DNA of 64,000 nt from Scedosporium boydii. Its lineage: Eukaryota; Ascomycota; Sordariomycetes; Microascales; Microascaceae. The notes under the pieces are model-generated. The model saw only the letters and a program-made list of their open reading frames with translations. It was not told where the DNA came from and did no database searches. This document shows positions 45,637 through 55,731 of this stretch, one piece after another. The stretch's first letter is position 1. The number at the start of each line of letters is the position of its first letter. The stretch is from NCBI GenBank assembly GCA_002221725.1, contig NJFT01000006.1, forward strand, positions 372,001-436,000, read 5' to 3'. The position numbers were made by a program, and so were the translations under genes.

Positions 45637-46947
45637 TTATTTTCCGAATACAAACGCCTTGAAATTCCGAGCTATTCTTTCCACGCCATCCTTTAGTTCC
45701 CACCCCTTGGCCTCACACACTCTACGGTATATGTCCTCCAGAGCCGCGTCCATGTCCGGACCAGCAGCGTGCAGGTCACTCTCGACCAACAGCCTATCAT
45801 CCGGGATAGCGGCCAGCACCTCGGCGAACTTGGCGTGCGCCGAAGGAGCGCCCAGGTTGACGGCGGTGGAGAGGGAAAAGTAGACGTCGGCGGGGACCTG
45901 GGGCTTCACGTAGCGCTTCAAGACCTCGACAGATCCGCTGAAGGAGTGGAGACATATCCTCGGCGGGAACGGCTTGCTCGCAGCCTTTCTCTCCTTCTTC
46001 TTCTTTTCCCTCAGGGCTCGCATCTTTTGATAGTATTCGTCATTTTCTTCGTCGTTGGAAAATTCGGATTCGTCGCTAGTAGACCACCAGTCCTCGGCAT
46101 TGGGCGCAACCCTCCTCCTCTCGCGTTTACTCAACACGTCCCTCTCGTGCCCTTTCCATAATGCGGAGATGGCGTCGTAGAGCACGCCATGGGCCTGCAC
46201 GCCGTGCACACTCACGGGCACCTGGAGTTCACCTGCCAGCTTGAGCTGAGCTTGCAGGATAGCGATCTGGTGGGGGATCGCGACGGTGTGGGGGCTGAGG
46301 CGGCGACCTTCCCTGCCGCCGGGGGTGGTGAGTGAGTCGTCTCCTCGGTCCGGAGGTGCGGTGCCGTCGGGCCACTTTTCGGGGAGGCGGAAGGCTTTGT
46401 CGATGCCGATTTCGCCAATTAAGGCTACGGGGTGGGATTTGACGCGGGATCGGGTGGCATCTAGGAAGGAGGCGAGCGGGGTCGGGGTGGGTAGTTGAGA
46501 GATGAAGTCGGGATCTTTTGGGGAAGGGGTAAGGATGGAAAAGTAATGTTTCGTTTTGAACTCCTGTACCGCCTCGGGGGAAGCGTCGGGGCCGGGCACA
46601 TTTGTCGTCGAGAAGTCGCCATCGTGATAGAGTTGGTGGGAGAACCACGGGTGCCAGCCGAAAGCGGGTATGACGTATCTTGAAGAGGGGTCACTGTCCG
46701 ATGATGGTAGCTCTGTGGGTTGCTTGAGGCCGTGTTTGGAGGCGACTTCGCCGACGAGATCTTGGTCTTGGGATCGGGTGGCCATGATGGCGAGAAGTCG
46801 CGTGCTCATGGCGGGGATACTGGCTATGGAGCTCATGGTGTCTGTGGGATGGCAGTGGGCGTCGATCGCCCCGGCTTCCCAGGGGAAGGGGGAGGTCGGA
46901 GAAGAGCCGGATTCCTGGCTGGGAGCATGATGCTCTCCTCCACACAT
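45637..46947 (-). CDS. TatD-family metal-dependent hydrolase (Scn1-like)
   Basis: Amidohydrolase-fold protein of the TatD DNase family, close to fission yeast Scn1 (Cut9-interacting). Single exon of 436 residues. Metal-ligand motifs are all visible: DAHCHPTD near residue 29, VIPAFGWHPWF, ALIGEIGIDKAFR (metal-bridging Glu), PVSVHGVQAHG, RICLHSFSGSVEVLKRY, and LVESDLHAAGPD. An insertion rich in Glu/Lys (KMRALREKKKKERKAASK) interrupts the barrel, as in fungal members. I start at ATG 46947 (MCGGEHHAPS). The frame extends 15 codons further up but reaches only a GTG. Likely a nuclease or an uncharacterised phosphoesterase. Confidence 0.9.
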   Translation of the reverse strand: MCGGEHHAPSQESGSSPTSPFPWEAGAIDAHCHPTDTMSSIASIPAMSTRLLAIMATRSQDQDLVGEVASKHGLKQPTELPSSDSDPSSRYVIPAFGWHPWFSHQLYHDGDFSTTNVPGPDASPEAVQEFKTKHYFSILTPSPKDPDFISQLPTPTPLASFLDATRSRVKSHPVALIGEIGIDKAFRLPEKWPDGTAPPDRGDDSLTTPGGREGRRLSPHTVAIPHQIAILQAQLKLAGELQVPVSVHGVQAHGVLYDAISALWKGHERDVLSKRERRRVAPNAEDWWSTSDESEFSNDEENDEYYQKMRALREKKKKERKAASKPFPPRICLHSFSGSVEVLKRYVKPQVPADVYFSLSTAVNLGAPSAHAKFAEVLAAIPDDRLLVESDLHAAGPDMDAALEDIYRRVCEAKGWELKDGVERIARNFKAFVFGK

Positions 46948-47925
46948 GGTTTTCTTTAGATTTGGCTTCAGCCCTGTAAGGCGACTTCTCACTATGGAGG
47001 GCGTATGGAGTATGGACTCGGAAGAAACCAGACCCTTCTATCGCGAATACTGTTCGGGTAGAGCGGAAATGCGGAAGTTAAGGCCACTGTACGCAGCCAG
47101 CGTGTATTATTTGAAGCTTAGGGTTCAATTAATGGTTGATGGCATATCGATGGAATACGATTGTAATCTTAACATTGAAGCAAGAGGCAACGCGGCTGAG
47201 TTGATGCGGGGTTATCAGTTCCTCGAATCGATTGCACTGGCTGGTGGGGTGCGGGGCACGAGCACAGCAAATCGACGATTTCGCCTTAGTGCCCAGAGCG
47301 AGGCGCAGATAGCCTGGCCAGACCAGCCAGTCCCGTGTAAGTGAACATTAAACCCTGCAGAGCATTCGAGGTTCGACTGAATGAGTTTCAATATTTGTTG
47401 CACCTGCATTAGTTCAATATGAACACGCTTAATGTTGATGATAGAGTTTAAAAAGAGCTTCGTTTTTCCGATAGTAGAAGGCAGATGTCGTCGTAGCAGC
47501 ATTTGTCTTGGGGGTGTGAAAAGTCAGTGCTTCCTCGGCATGCCATGGTGTTGTCGAGATTGTCTTGATGTGTATAGCTTGAAGGTGCCTGTCACAATCT
47601 CTCTCTTACCCTTTCCTCATTCTTTATATATATATATATATCTATTATTTCCTTTAAGAGGCCAGGGGCAGGAAGGAGTAGGTGAGATACTTTCGAGGGG
47701 TCTGGCATGTGTCAAACTTCGTCACTTCCCTACCCTCTCCCATGAATTATGTTGAAGTCTACTTAAACGGTCCACACCTCAACCTAATCGAAACCTATCC
47801 GAGAAAACTTGTTAGCATATCCCATCTGTCCCCTTTCCGCCACGTTACTACTCACATCATCCAATTTTATGCTAGGTGCTAAAGGAAGCATCCAACCACC
47901 GACACCAGTCCTATCCCTAATATTT
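46948..47925. other. Intergenic, TatD promoter side
   Basis: A plus-strand ORF here (to 47344) has no domain character. A (TA)n run lies near 47627. No gene called. Confidence 0.45.
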
Positions 47926-48684
47926 ATGGAGACTCCCGAAATCTTCCCTCCCGCACTCATCCAGCAATGGATTGAGCAGGGAAAAGCGAGACTATTACCT
48001 GATTAGCAAGTGAAGGTCGACCTAATGACAGTGCTGGAGTTTGCGGGTCATGAGTATACTGGAGGTCGCGATGATTACGATGACTGTGTGTATCCTACGC
48101 ATTGGAACACCGCCGCAGTCGTCCAGTATATCGGCTTTTCCAGACACCGGTCCCTAGAACTCCTACACGAATATCGCCAGACTATTGAGGACAGCCACAC
48201 AGTCTTCACGCTGTGTGAATACGCCATCGAATCCACAATTGGGCCGTCGCCGGCGCTAAGCAACTCCGACAACGACTGGCGAGTGTATATGGAGGGCCTA
48301 GGACTCTCAGAGGAAACAATCCAGAGACAAATGGACGACGACGTCAGGAAAGTGCGCGCGACATCTACCATGCATGCCTGGATCTGGGAAGTCCTGCAAA
48401 TTAGGCTGTCGTCGCTCCGTAATCTTGACAAACTCTGCCATGCATGGCCGGAAAGGGAGTTCGCCTGAGCCCACCGAACAACCAAGTCAGCAAGGATCTG
48501 CCAAGGGAATCGAGGGAATCCAACAGGAGAATGGGGACGACGGGACGGTCTCGCCTTGCGTCTAACCTTGTTGTTGTTGGCCCTATCTGTGGCGCTCCGA
48601 CGAAGGAATTCGTTTCTATGTCGAAATGGGAGGACATTACGGAGGAATGGGCCCTGAAGAACGAAGTCGGTGACAGTGGAGCAG
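47926..48684 (+). pseudogene. Decayed copy A of an unknown fungal gene family
   Basis: The frame opens METPEIFPPALIQQWIEQG, hits TAG at 48004-48006 after LLPD, and continues in the same frame through DYDDCVYPTHWNTAAVVQYI, FSRHRSLELLHEY and DVRKVRATSTMHAWIWEVLQ to a TGA at 48466-48468. A second family block, NLVVVGPICGAPTKEF..WALKNE, follows in another frame. Relative to the inverted copy at 49511-50737, the roughly 150-residue domain in between is missing. The gene is therefore broken by a nonsense codon, a deletion and a frame change. Function unknown. Confidence 0.7.
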
Positions 48685-49510
48685 CATGTTGTTGGCCGTT
48701 CATTACTCCCTTCATTGGCTCCCCCCCCCCCTTCCCCTTCCCCCTTTGTCACACCATGGTCATTGAGCAGAGCATGTGGTAACAATAGAACAAGGACGAG
48801 GCTTGACAGAATTCACTTTCAACTGGGCTTCATCGTCACTAGATCATTGATAGTTACATAGCGGCTACACTCAATGAAGAAATACTTCGAGAGACCACCT
48901 TTTCAATTACTTTTTCTCTTCTTTTTTTAGCTGCTCAAGAAGAACTGCGCCGTCAGGGTCGTTCGGATACGTGCGGAATAAGACGGTCAAGCAGTATTCA
49001 CAAGATGTAATCCGAAGTGTGTATTCGAGTGTAGGGGGGTAGTAGTACTTGAATTGGCTACTGAAGAGTCTAGAGAATCAACTAGATACATAGAAGAGTC
49101 CTTTTTTTAATGGGGATGTTTTCCTAGCTCTTCCCAGGCAGTTCCAGCTCACCGCGCTCCGCAGTAGTCCGAATGACTCCCGGATCGCCCTTGATTGTAC
49201 TGAGATATCCTCGTGGGAAGCCCCGTTTGCTCTTTTCCGTCGCATGCTCTTAATTTTATTCAATGTATAGTTAGCCCCTATCAATGAATGGTGGGTAAAG
49301 GACCTAATGTTTGGGGGGAAGAGGTAGTAAACTTACTCTACGCGCCTTCAGATCTCGAATGACATTTACCGCTGGTCCGTAGATCAACGGGACGCAATGC
49401 TAGGAACACGCAACGGCCATGTCAGGCGGCGTTCCTATTCCAATTAGACCAGTCCTTATGCCTTATGACAGCCGCGTGACAGGGAGGGATGCATTCGGAG
49501 AGTGAGGGAA
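48685..49510. other. Spacer between the inverted pseudogene copies
   Basis: Starts with a run of ten C at about 48721. No gene or terminal repeat recognised that would explain the inversion. Confidence 0.45.
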
Positions 49511-50737
49511 TCAGGCTGATACCAACGACGTGTTGCTGGAGATCTCCCCTTCCTCATTCCTCAGCACCCAGGAGTTTTGAAGAGCGCTCCAGGTCAAATC
49601 TGGTGCCGAGAAGGCCCTCGTGTGTTTACCGCAAATTGGACCAGTCACCACGAGATTATTCCTAAACTTTCCGCGGATATCAACCGGCCAATGTTCCCGA
49701 GAGGTGTTTCTACGGCACGCCCAAACAAGCTGCATCCAGACATCTCCATACGGGATGTGGCTGATGTGGTTTTTCTGAAACCACGCGTTGGGAATGAGAA
49801 GTTGAAGAATAACTGGGGGTTCCATGAATGCTGTTCGCGCGCCTCGCAGGTATCCTCTTGCGTAATCGATCGCCACCCATCTCTGAGCAGTTAAATATAG
49901 TGCCTTGGCTATGCTAAAGTCACCGCAGGTTGAAGCTGTTGCCTGATACAGTCCTGTTTCAACGGAGGGGTTCTCACACGTAAACTCCTCGGCAGTGGCG
50001 AACCGACATCCCTTGTACAAAGCCAGGAAGCCAGGAATGTCACCGCTCCCCTCGCCCATTGCTTGCTGAACACTGAGAACGGCTGAGATTGAGCCGTCTT
50101 TGTTGACATGTGGTGGGATGCCCTGCGTCCTTTGGGTTGGTAGTTGGGTTGGGCCTGATTGGCCCTGATCGGTCTTGGCCTGGGAGCCTGCTGCTGCTTG
50201 TCAGCATATGGAGTGAAATTTGATGAGGGCCGAAAAGCGGGCCTGGAGGATTTGCTCCAACCATTCCTCCATCGTTGACCTGGCCCTGACTCGGCGGACG
50301 TCCTCGTGGAGCTGCCAAAGGATGAACGTGTTCGAAAACCCTAGGGCGGAAAGCTGGAGCCACCATTCTTCATCGTCATTGCTAATAGAGGTAATCCCAC
50401 TACATGTGCAGCCGATTGCATAATCTTCGAGGCCAATATAGGTCAAGCCATCCTCGACAGACTCTGCCCACGCATGTTAGAGCTCGAGTGAGCGCTTTCG
50501 GTCAAAGCCAAGGTATTGGAGGACAGCTGGCGTGTCGAAGTGGGTTGGATATACGGATGTGTCATAGTCGCGTTCGTCTCCAGTAAAGGGCTGTTCGGTA
50601 AGTTGGAGGACTACCGTGAGGGATATTTTGGGCCTAAGGTCGGGGAGTAATTCCGCACAGCCCTGCATGATCCAGGATCTCAATAGTGGTTGGGGGACAA
50701 TCTCCATGCCCTCTAGGGATGGTAGCAAGCACTCCAT
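49511..50737 (-). pseudogene. Decayed copy B of the same family, two in-frame stops
   Basis: One reading frame spans the whole 1.2 kb and is closed only by a TAA near 50477 (after DRKRSLEL) and a TGA at 50201 (after KFHSIC). The N-terminal part parallels copy A: PLLRSWIMQGCAELLPD, DYDTSVYPTHFDTPAVLQYL, and DVRRVRARSTMEEWLEQILQ. After a Gln/Pro/Ala linker comes a second domain (residues about 240-408) with LALYKGCRFATAEEF, ENPSVETGLYQATASTCGDF, LYLTAQRWVAIDYARGYLRG, GDVWMQLVWACRR and NNLVVTGPICGKHTRAF. That domain loosely recalls ADP-ribosyltransferase-like folds, but I would not assign it. There is no frameshift, so loss of function looks recent. Confidence 0.72.
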
Positions 50738-52325
50738 GACGAGATCGCTTGGTGGTCGTTCTCTTTTAACCCTGGAAAGTTACAACAATGTTAGCAGATA
50801 GATGCTGCTGCCAGACTGGTGGATGCTTCTCCACGTTATGAGTGTTCTGTCGGGAGGATGTGCCATACTCACAAGATTGCCCTGAAGCTCACTCGCCTCT
50901 AGGTATCTGAGAATCGGACTGGAGCAAAAACGTAAGGGCAGTGGAGTAATAGTGAAATAGATACGATGATGCATGTAATGGCTGACTCTAAGGCAGCCAT
51001 GCCTTGTTTCCCGGCAGACATTCGCACCTTCCGCAACTCATCGTGGACCTCATCTCGGGCAGGCACAATGCAGCAATCTTAACCCCATCACCTCCGTCAC
51101 CTCCATCGCCTCCATCGTCCCCAGACCTACACACTGTAGTGTCCTCGCCCCATGAGCACCATCAACAATAGCACTGCTCATTTACGCTTGGTTTTGAGTT
51201 CAGCCAAGACATAAGCTCTACGCATTTGGCGAAGGCAGATAAGAGCTAGAAGATTCTTTCCTAGTTGGTTGGCATTTGACTGAAGGTAGTTTCTCAAAAG
51301 GGGAAGCCACGTTGAGTCATTAAGCTCTATTTTGCACAAACAATGAAACAAACGGATAGTCACCGAAGCTTACTTATTGTTCGTATCAGGAACCCTGAAC
51401 AACAAATGAATGCAGCTTTGACACTGATTACCCCAGAAAGTACGAGCTTGTCATAGTCTGTAGGTTCTGTTAGATCCAGTATATGCTCTGCTCGCTCCCC
51501 GCGCCGTTGCGTACCTTGGTTGTTTTCATGTTGATATACAAAAGTGATGATAATAGAGTGGGTACAACTGTACACAATGTAGAAACATTGCCCGATTAAC
51601 GACTGGTCGACTGGTCCGATCAATTGATATCCTACAGTACTTCGTAACAGTTGAATCCTCGAGGTTGAAATTGATGTTGTTGTACCCCGCGGAAATGGCA
51701 ACACACAGGCTTGGGTTAAGCTTGGAGCTCAGTGACCTGATTCTTGTTCGTCGATCTCACCCACCACGGTCAAAAACACATGTGATTTGGATTCCCCCTT
51801 CTGTCTGCCAAAACCTTCCGGCCACACACCGTGCGATTCTGAGTTTGGCTTTGACTAATGTTCGATGTCCCCTCGTCCCTCCTCATCCCGCATTCTTCGT
51901 CTGTTCAATACTTTGTATTGTGTTGTTCCTGTTGTCCCCTCCTTTATGCTTATCGTGCCTGTTGACGTCGGCTCCCGGACTTCGCTCGTCAATGAGGGGA
52001 GAATGCTTTATCTTGTGCACCTCCATACTTGTACAACTCCACCCCCTCTCACATCTTCCCAAGGCCGACTTAACGGGGAGCTTGACCCCGTATATAACGA
52101 CGAGGCCAGCACCGCCATTATCTATATTGCCCATACCTTGATGGATTCGAGTTCGCAAACAACCTAAGGGACGGCCACCTGAGCACATTTTCTTTTGATC
52201 GATTTCGCTACTCCAAGCGGGCTTGCGCCCGACAATGTGAGCGAACACAACGCATCACATCTACTCCGCACGCATCGGATTGTCGCCTCGAATTGTTCTT
52301 GCGACGACTAATCACCCTCTTCACC
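50738..52325. other. Intergenic with probable leader of the next gene
   Basis: Carries ATCAATTGAT (51619-51628) and TACTTCGTA (51638-51646) 10 bases apart. From about 51750 the strand is pyrimidine-rich, as expected for a fungal 5' leader. No coding exon recognised. Confidence 0.45.
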
Positions 52326-53030
52326 ATGGCTTCCTTCAATCCCTTGCGGTTGTTGATAATACCTTTCCTATCTATTGTGACCATTCCTCTTGCCATCTTA
52401 GCCGGACTTACGACCACTTTTGCCTTCTCCGTTCTCCTCTTCCGTGTGATGATTGTCTACCTCGACGTTATCATTTCTTTCGTCCCCAGCTACATTTTCG
52501 GCACTCTGTTTTCTCGAAGACGGCTGGAATATACCATGTATTCGCAAGTCGGAAGCTCCCATGTTTCTCCCGTGTCGTCTCCTGGCAGGCGGAGGAGGCG
52601 GCGTCTAAGTACGGCAAGTGGCATCTCAGTCGAGGCACCCAACTCGGGCTATGAGAAGGGTCTGGGAATAGCACCGAGCGTTGGATTGGTCAGAGATTTT
52701 GAAGGTGTTGGCGGATGGAGAGCGAGCGGCGATGATGACGACCTGTGGACTAACATCCACTCGAGGATGGAGTTGCCCGACAAGCACCACCAATACTATT
52801 ATGGAAGACCTCACCACCAACGGACATTATCCGCAGGGCTGGCGCCACCAACTAAAGAAACTCTGCTTTTGAAGAGGGCGAGGACGCGAAGTCCTGGAGA
52901 GCGTCGGAAGGTGTCACCAAATAGCTCCAAGGCACGCACATCCCCTTCGCTGCCGCCCACTTTCACCTCCTTGGAGGATGAACAGGGCTTCTTTGACTCT
53001 GCTGTCTCCCCCAAATTGGCGAGAAAATGA
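52326..53030 (+). CDS. Small membrane protein with basic/Ser-rich tail, unknown
   Basis: A single-exon frame of 234 residues, start at ATG 52326 (MASFNPLRLLIIPFL). The first 70 residues form two or three hydrophobic helices (LLIIPFLSIVTIPLAILAGL, then FAFSVLLFRVMIVYLDVIIS). The rest is hydrophilic and rich in Ser, Arg and Pro, with likely phosphosites (SPVSSPGRRRRRRLSTAS). There is no signal peptide other than the first helix, so it is probably an ER or plasma-membrane protein with a cytosolic tail. I cannot name the family. The frame is open 11 codons upstream, but only to a TTG. Confidence 0.75.
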   Translation: MASFNPLRLLIIPFLSIVTIPLAILAGLTTTFAFSVLLFRVMIVYLDVIISFVPSYIFGTLFSRRRLEYTMYSQVGSSHVSPVSSPGRRRRRRLSTASGISVEAPNSGYEKGLGIAPSVGLVRDFEGVGGWRASGDDDDLWTNIHSRMELPDKHHQYYYGRPHHQRTLSAGLAPPTKETLLLKRARTRSPGERRKVSPNSSKARTSPSLPPTFTSLEDEQGFFDSAVSPKLARK

Positions 53031-53640
53031 TTACGGAATCTCCTGCTCAACTTCTTTTTGCAACATGACATCAAACTACCAAAATCAACAAGGGAAACGG
53101 GAAAAGCGGAACGGAGTTATGATTCTGGGTCCAATAAGGTTTGAGATGCCCGCGCGCTTCATGAGATCCATATTTTCGATGAAGACCCGCAAATTGGAAC
53201 ATGCGATGGTACTACATATGTTAGAAGTGTACACCAGTGTAGGATACTGCAGCGGGCGGTGGAGGAAAAGGACCTCTCTGCTCTTTTTTTCATTACCGTG
53301 TATCGCCTGACCTTTCCACGAACCCCCTTTGGGTTCTCAGACTGACCCGACCGAACAGCATTAAGCTATCTCTTGTACGGACTGGGAAACATGTCAAAGT
53401 TGCTCTTTTGGTTTCCTTTTTTTTTTGCTTGTGGGGTATGCATGGCACATGCTGGCCGTAGAGGCTGTGATCAGTTTGTCAAGAATAATCATTATCGTAT
53501 CATGTTAAAGAATTTGATATCTTAGCAAGACCCATCCAATAACGCCTTGCACCACCAGAAAGCTGGAAGTCCGATCACAACCTAGCCTCTTTAAACCTCA
53601 TCATAAAACATAACCGGGCTTTCCCCGAAACATCAAGAAC
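53031..53640. other. Convergent 3' spacer
   Basis: 3' flanks of the membrane-protein gene and spc24. No gene or repeat seen. Confidence 0.5.
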
Positions 53641-54380
53641 TTAAACCGTCTGCCAGAAGTAGTTGGCGTAAAAGAACCTCGAGAACTTCTTGTCCATGTT
53701 GACGACGTGCACGTCACCCTTCCTATCATTCCTAATGATAGCCTTCGTGAACTCCCCATCCTTCTCGTCCCTCTCGACCTCGATACCCAGGCTCCTATAC
53801 ACCTTGAGCCTCAGCAGAACCTCGTCGTCGATGGGATCCCGCCTCCTCGCGCTCTCTCCGCCGTCGACACCCTGGAGCTCGAGTTCCTGCAGACGCGCGG
53901 CGAGGTCGGCGGCTTGAAGGGCGAGACGTTCGGTTTCCATCTCGGCGTCGGAGGCGGCCTTTGCGGTGCGGAATTTCTGGGTGTCGAGGCGGGCGATTTC
54001 CGAGGCGTGGTCGGTTGAGGAGTGGGAGGAGACTAGTTCTTCGTGTTGGGAGTGTTTCGTCTTGAGGGAGCGTGCAAGACCTGGGAATTTATTTTGTCAG
54101 AAAAAAGGAACGACTGACTTTTCTTGTAAATATTTTGCGGTGTTTATCCTACGTCTTATCGCATCTTCGGCTTCTTTTGCGCGGAGATCTCGCGCTTGGC
54201 CGAGTGTGGAGAGGGATTCGTTGATGCGCGATACGGCTTGTTTGTCGGGGGCGATGTTGAAGTTTTTGATCGTGTGCTCGATGAGCTGTGGGAGACGCAA
54301 TATGTTAGTTTACAGCTTTCAGACCATGATGATGGAGTCGCGTTCTGGCTTACCGTCGCGGGATCCTCTGAAAGAAGCAT
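53641..54380 (-). CDS. spc24: Kinetochore protein Spc24 (Ndc80 complex)
   Basis: Subunit that pairs with Spc25 at the centromere end of the Ndc80 complex and links microtubules to the kinetochore. Three exons fit in phase: 54354-54380 (MLLSEDPAT), 54153-54285 and 53641-54080, giving 199 residues. The N-terminal half is coiled coil ([20 protein letters not shown], and [20 protein letters not shown] with the following helix). The C-terminal globular domain is diagnostic: [35 protein letters not shown] and a terminal WQTV. The nine-codon first exon follows from the phase and the Spc24-type MLL.EDP start. Confidence 0.9.
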
Positions 54381-55061
54381 CTTGGGTGGGAGTCGCTTTG
54401 GCTGCGTGAATGGGGGATCGGCTCTCGCGTTTTTAGTAAGGCAGTTTCCGCTTCAATTGTTCTTATAGACGATCGGACTATAGGGAGAATTCAATGTTGA
54501 TAATTGCAGGCACAAAAAATTGAAAAGTTAACAATGCGATCGTGGGTGGTGGATTCACTACGTGGAGTGTGGAAACATCAATTCAATCAATCAATGTCCC
54601 AAATAGGCAACGGTCCAAACATTGCTGTGTCGCCCAGACGACAATCGATTACAGGCGGCAGAGCCCCACACGAGGCTGCCAAGACTCTGAGCTCCGAGGG
54701 ATCAAGTGTCTGAGAATCTTAGTTCCGTATTACCCACTCGCTAAGCCGCTCTTCGTCATCACACGCAGTGGTGGCCCAAGCTTTTTTTCACCTGCCTACG
54801 AAGTACTCAGTCTTTTTGCCTCTGCCGCGCAAGTGTTCAATGTAAAGAGACAAAGAGTGTCGAGACAAATAAATGCCTGACGTGCCTCGATAAATCGACT
54901 CCGGATCGAGCAGCAGAGACATTCCACTTCCATACTTCCCTTGTTTCTTACTTTATTTCGCGTATTTCAAGAGGTGCAATTTTGCATTTGCTACGAATCT
55001 CTCCTGACCTGACTTTATTACATCACCAACCTAATCTTCAGAATCCGAAACGAAACCGAAA
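54381..55061. other. Shared promoter of spc24 and fis1
   Basis: 681 bases between two head-to-head genes. Carries TTCAATGTTG at 54490-54499 and TACGAAGTA at 54797-54805. A bidirectional promoter is likely. Confidence 0.55.
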
Positions 55062-55731
55062 ATGGGTAGTGACGAGCTACCATGTGAGTTTCTTCTCTAG
55101 CTATCGAGGCATTTCTTTTCTGCCGCGGCTGCCTGCCTGGTGAGAGTGCTAACGCTTTGAGTAGACGCCCTGGATGCCGAGACGTAAGTCGCAGTGCTCA
55201 CCTTGACCTTCGGTCGACAGCTAACACCACTTCCCTAGTCCCCTGAAGGAGTCGGAGCTCCGGGTCCTCCGCGATCAGTTCGAGAAGGAGGGTGAGATGG
55301 TGAGCGTACAGACAAAGTTCAACTATGCCTGGGTACGGATACTCCCTATATGAACCTATCACTCAGCTTCGTCACAATTTCTAAAACTATTTGATCACCA
55401 GGGTCTTGTAAAATCCCAATCGCGAGCCGACCAGCAACTCGGCGTCCGTCTCCTCTCCGACATCTTCCGCGTTGCTCCCGAACGCCGTCGCGAATGCCTC
55501 TACTACCTAGCCCTCGGTAACTACAAGCTCGGCAACTACGGCGAGGCAAGACGATATAACGACATCCTCCTCGACAAGGAGCCCGCAAATCTTCAAGCCT
55601 CGAATCTACAGACGTTGATAGACGACCGTGTCACTCGGGAGGGCCTCGTCGGCGTGGCGATCATGGGCGGTGTTGCTGTTGCGGCTGGCGCCGTGGGTGC
55701 GTTTTTGCTCAGGAACGCGCGGAAGAGGTGA
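55062..55731 (+). CDS. fis1: Mitochondrial fission factor Fis1
   Basis: Tail-anchored outer-membrane protein that recruits fission machinery (Dnm1 with adaptors) to mitochondria and peroxisomes. Four exons fit in phase: 55062-55083, 55165-55183 (19 nt), 55239-55332 and 55402-55731, giving 154 residues, the usual size. The two TPR-like units cover residues about 15-120: [58 protein letters not shown]. The anchor is [20 protein letters not shown], followed by the short basic RNARKR end that targets Fis1 to mitochondria. The first three exons total only 135 nt. Confidence 0.95.

Noticed and set aside
46946..47344. 132-codon plus-strand ORF upstream of the TatD gene
   Set aside because: No domain-like blocks. 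It overlaps the TatD start on the other strand and probably reflects promoter DNA.
51665..52141. 158-codon plus-strand ORF before the small membrane-protein gene
   Set aside because: Cys/Leu/Pro-rich reading of a pyrimidine-rich leader; no family resemblance.
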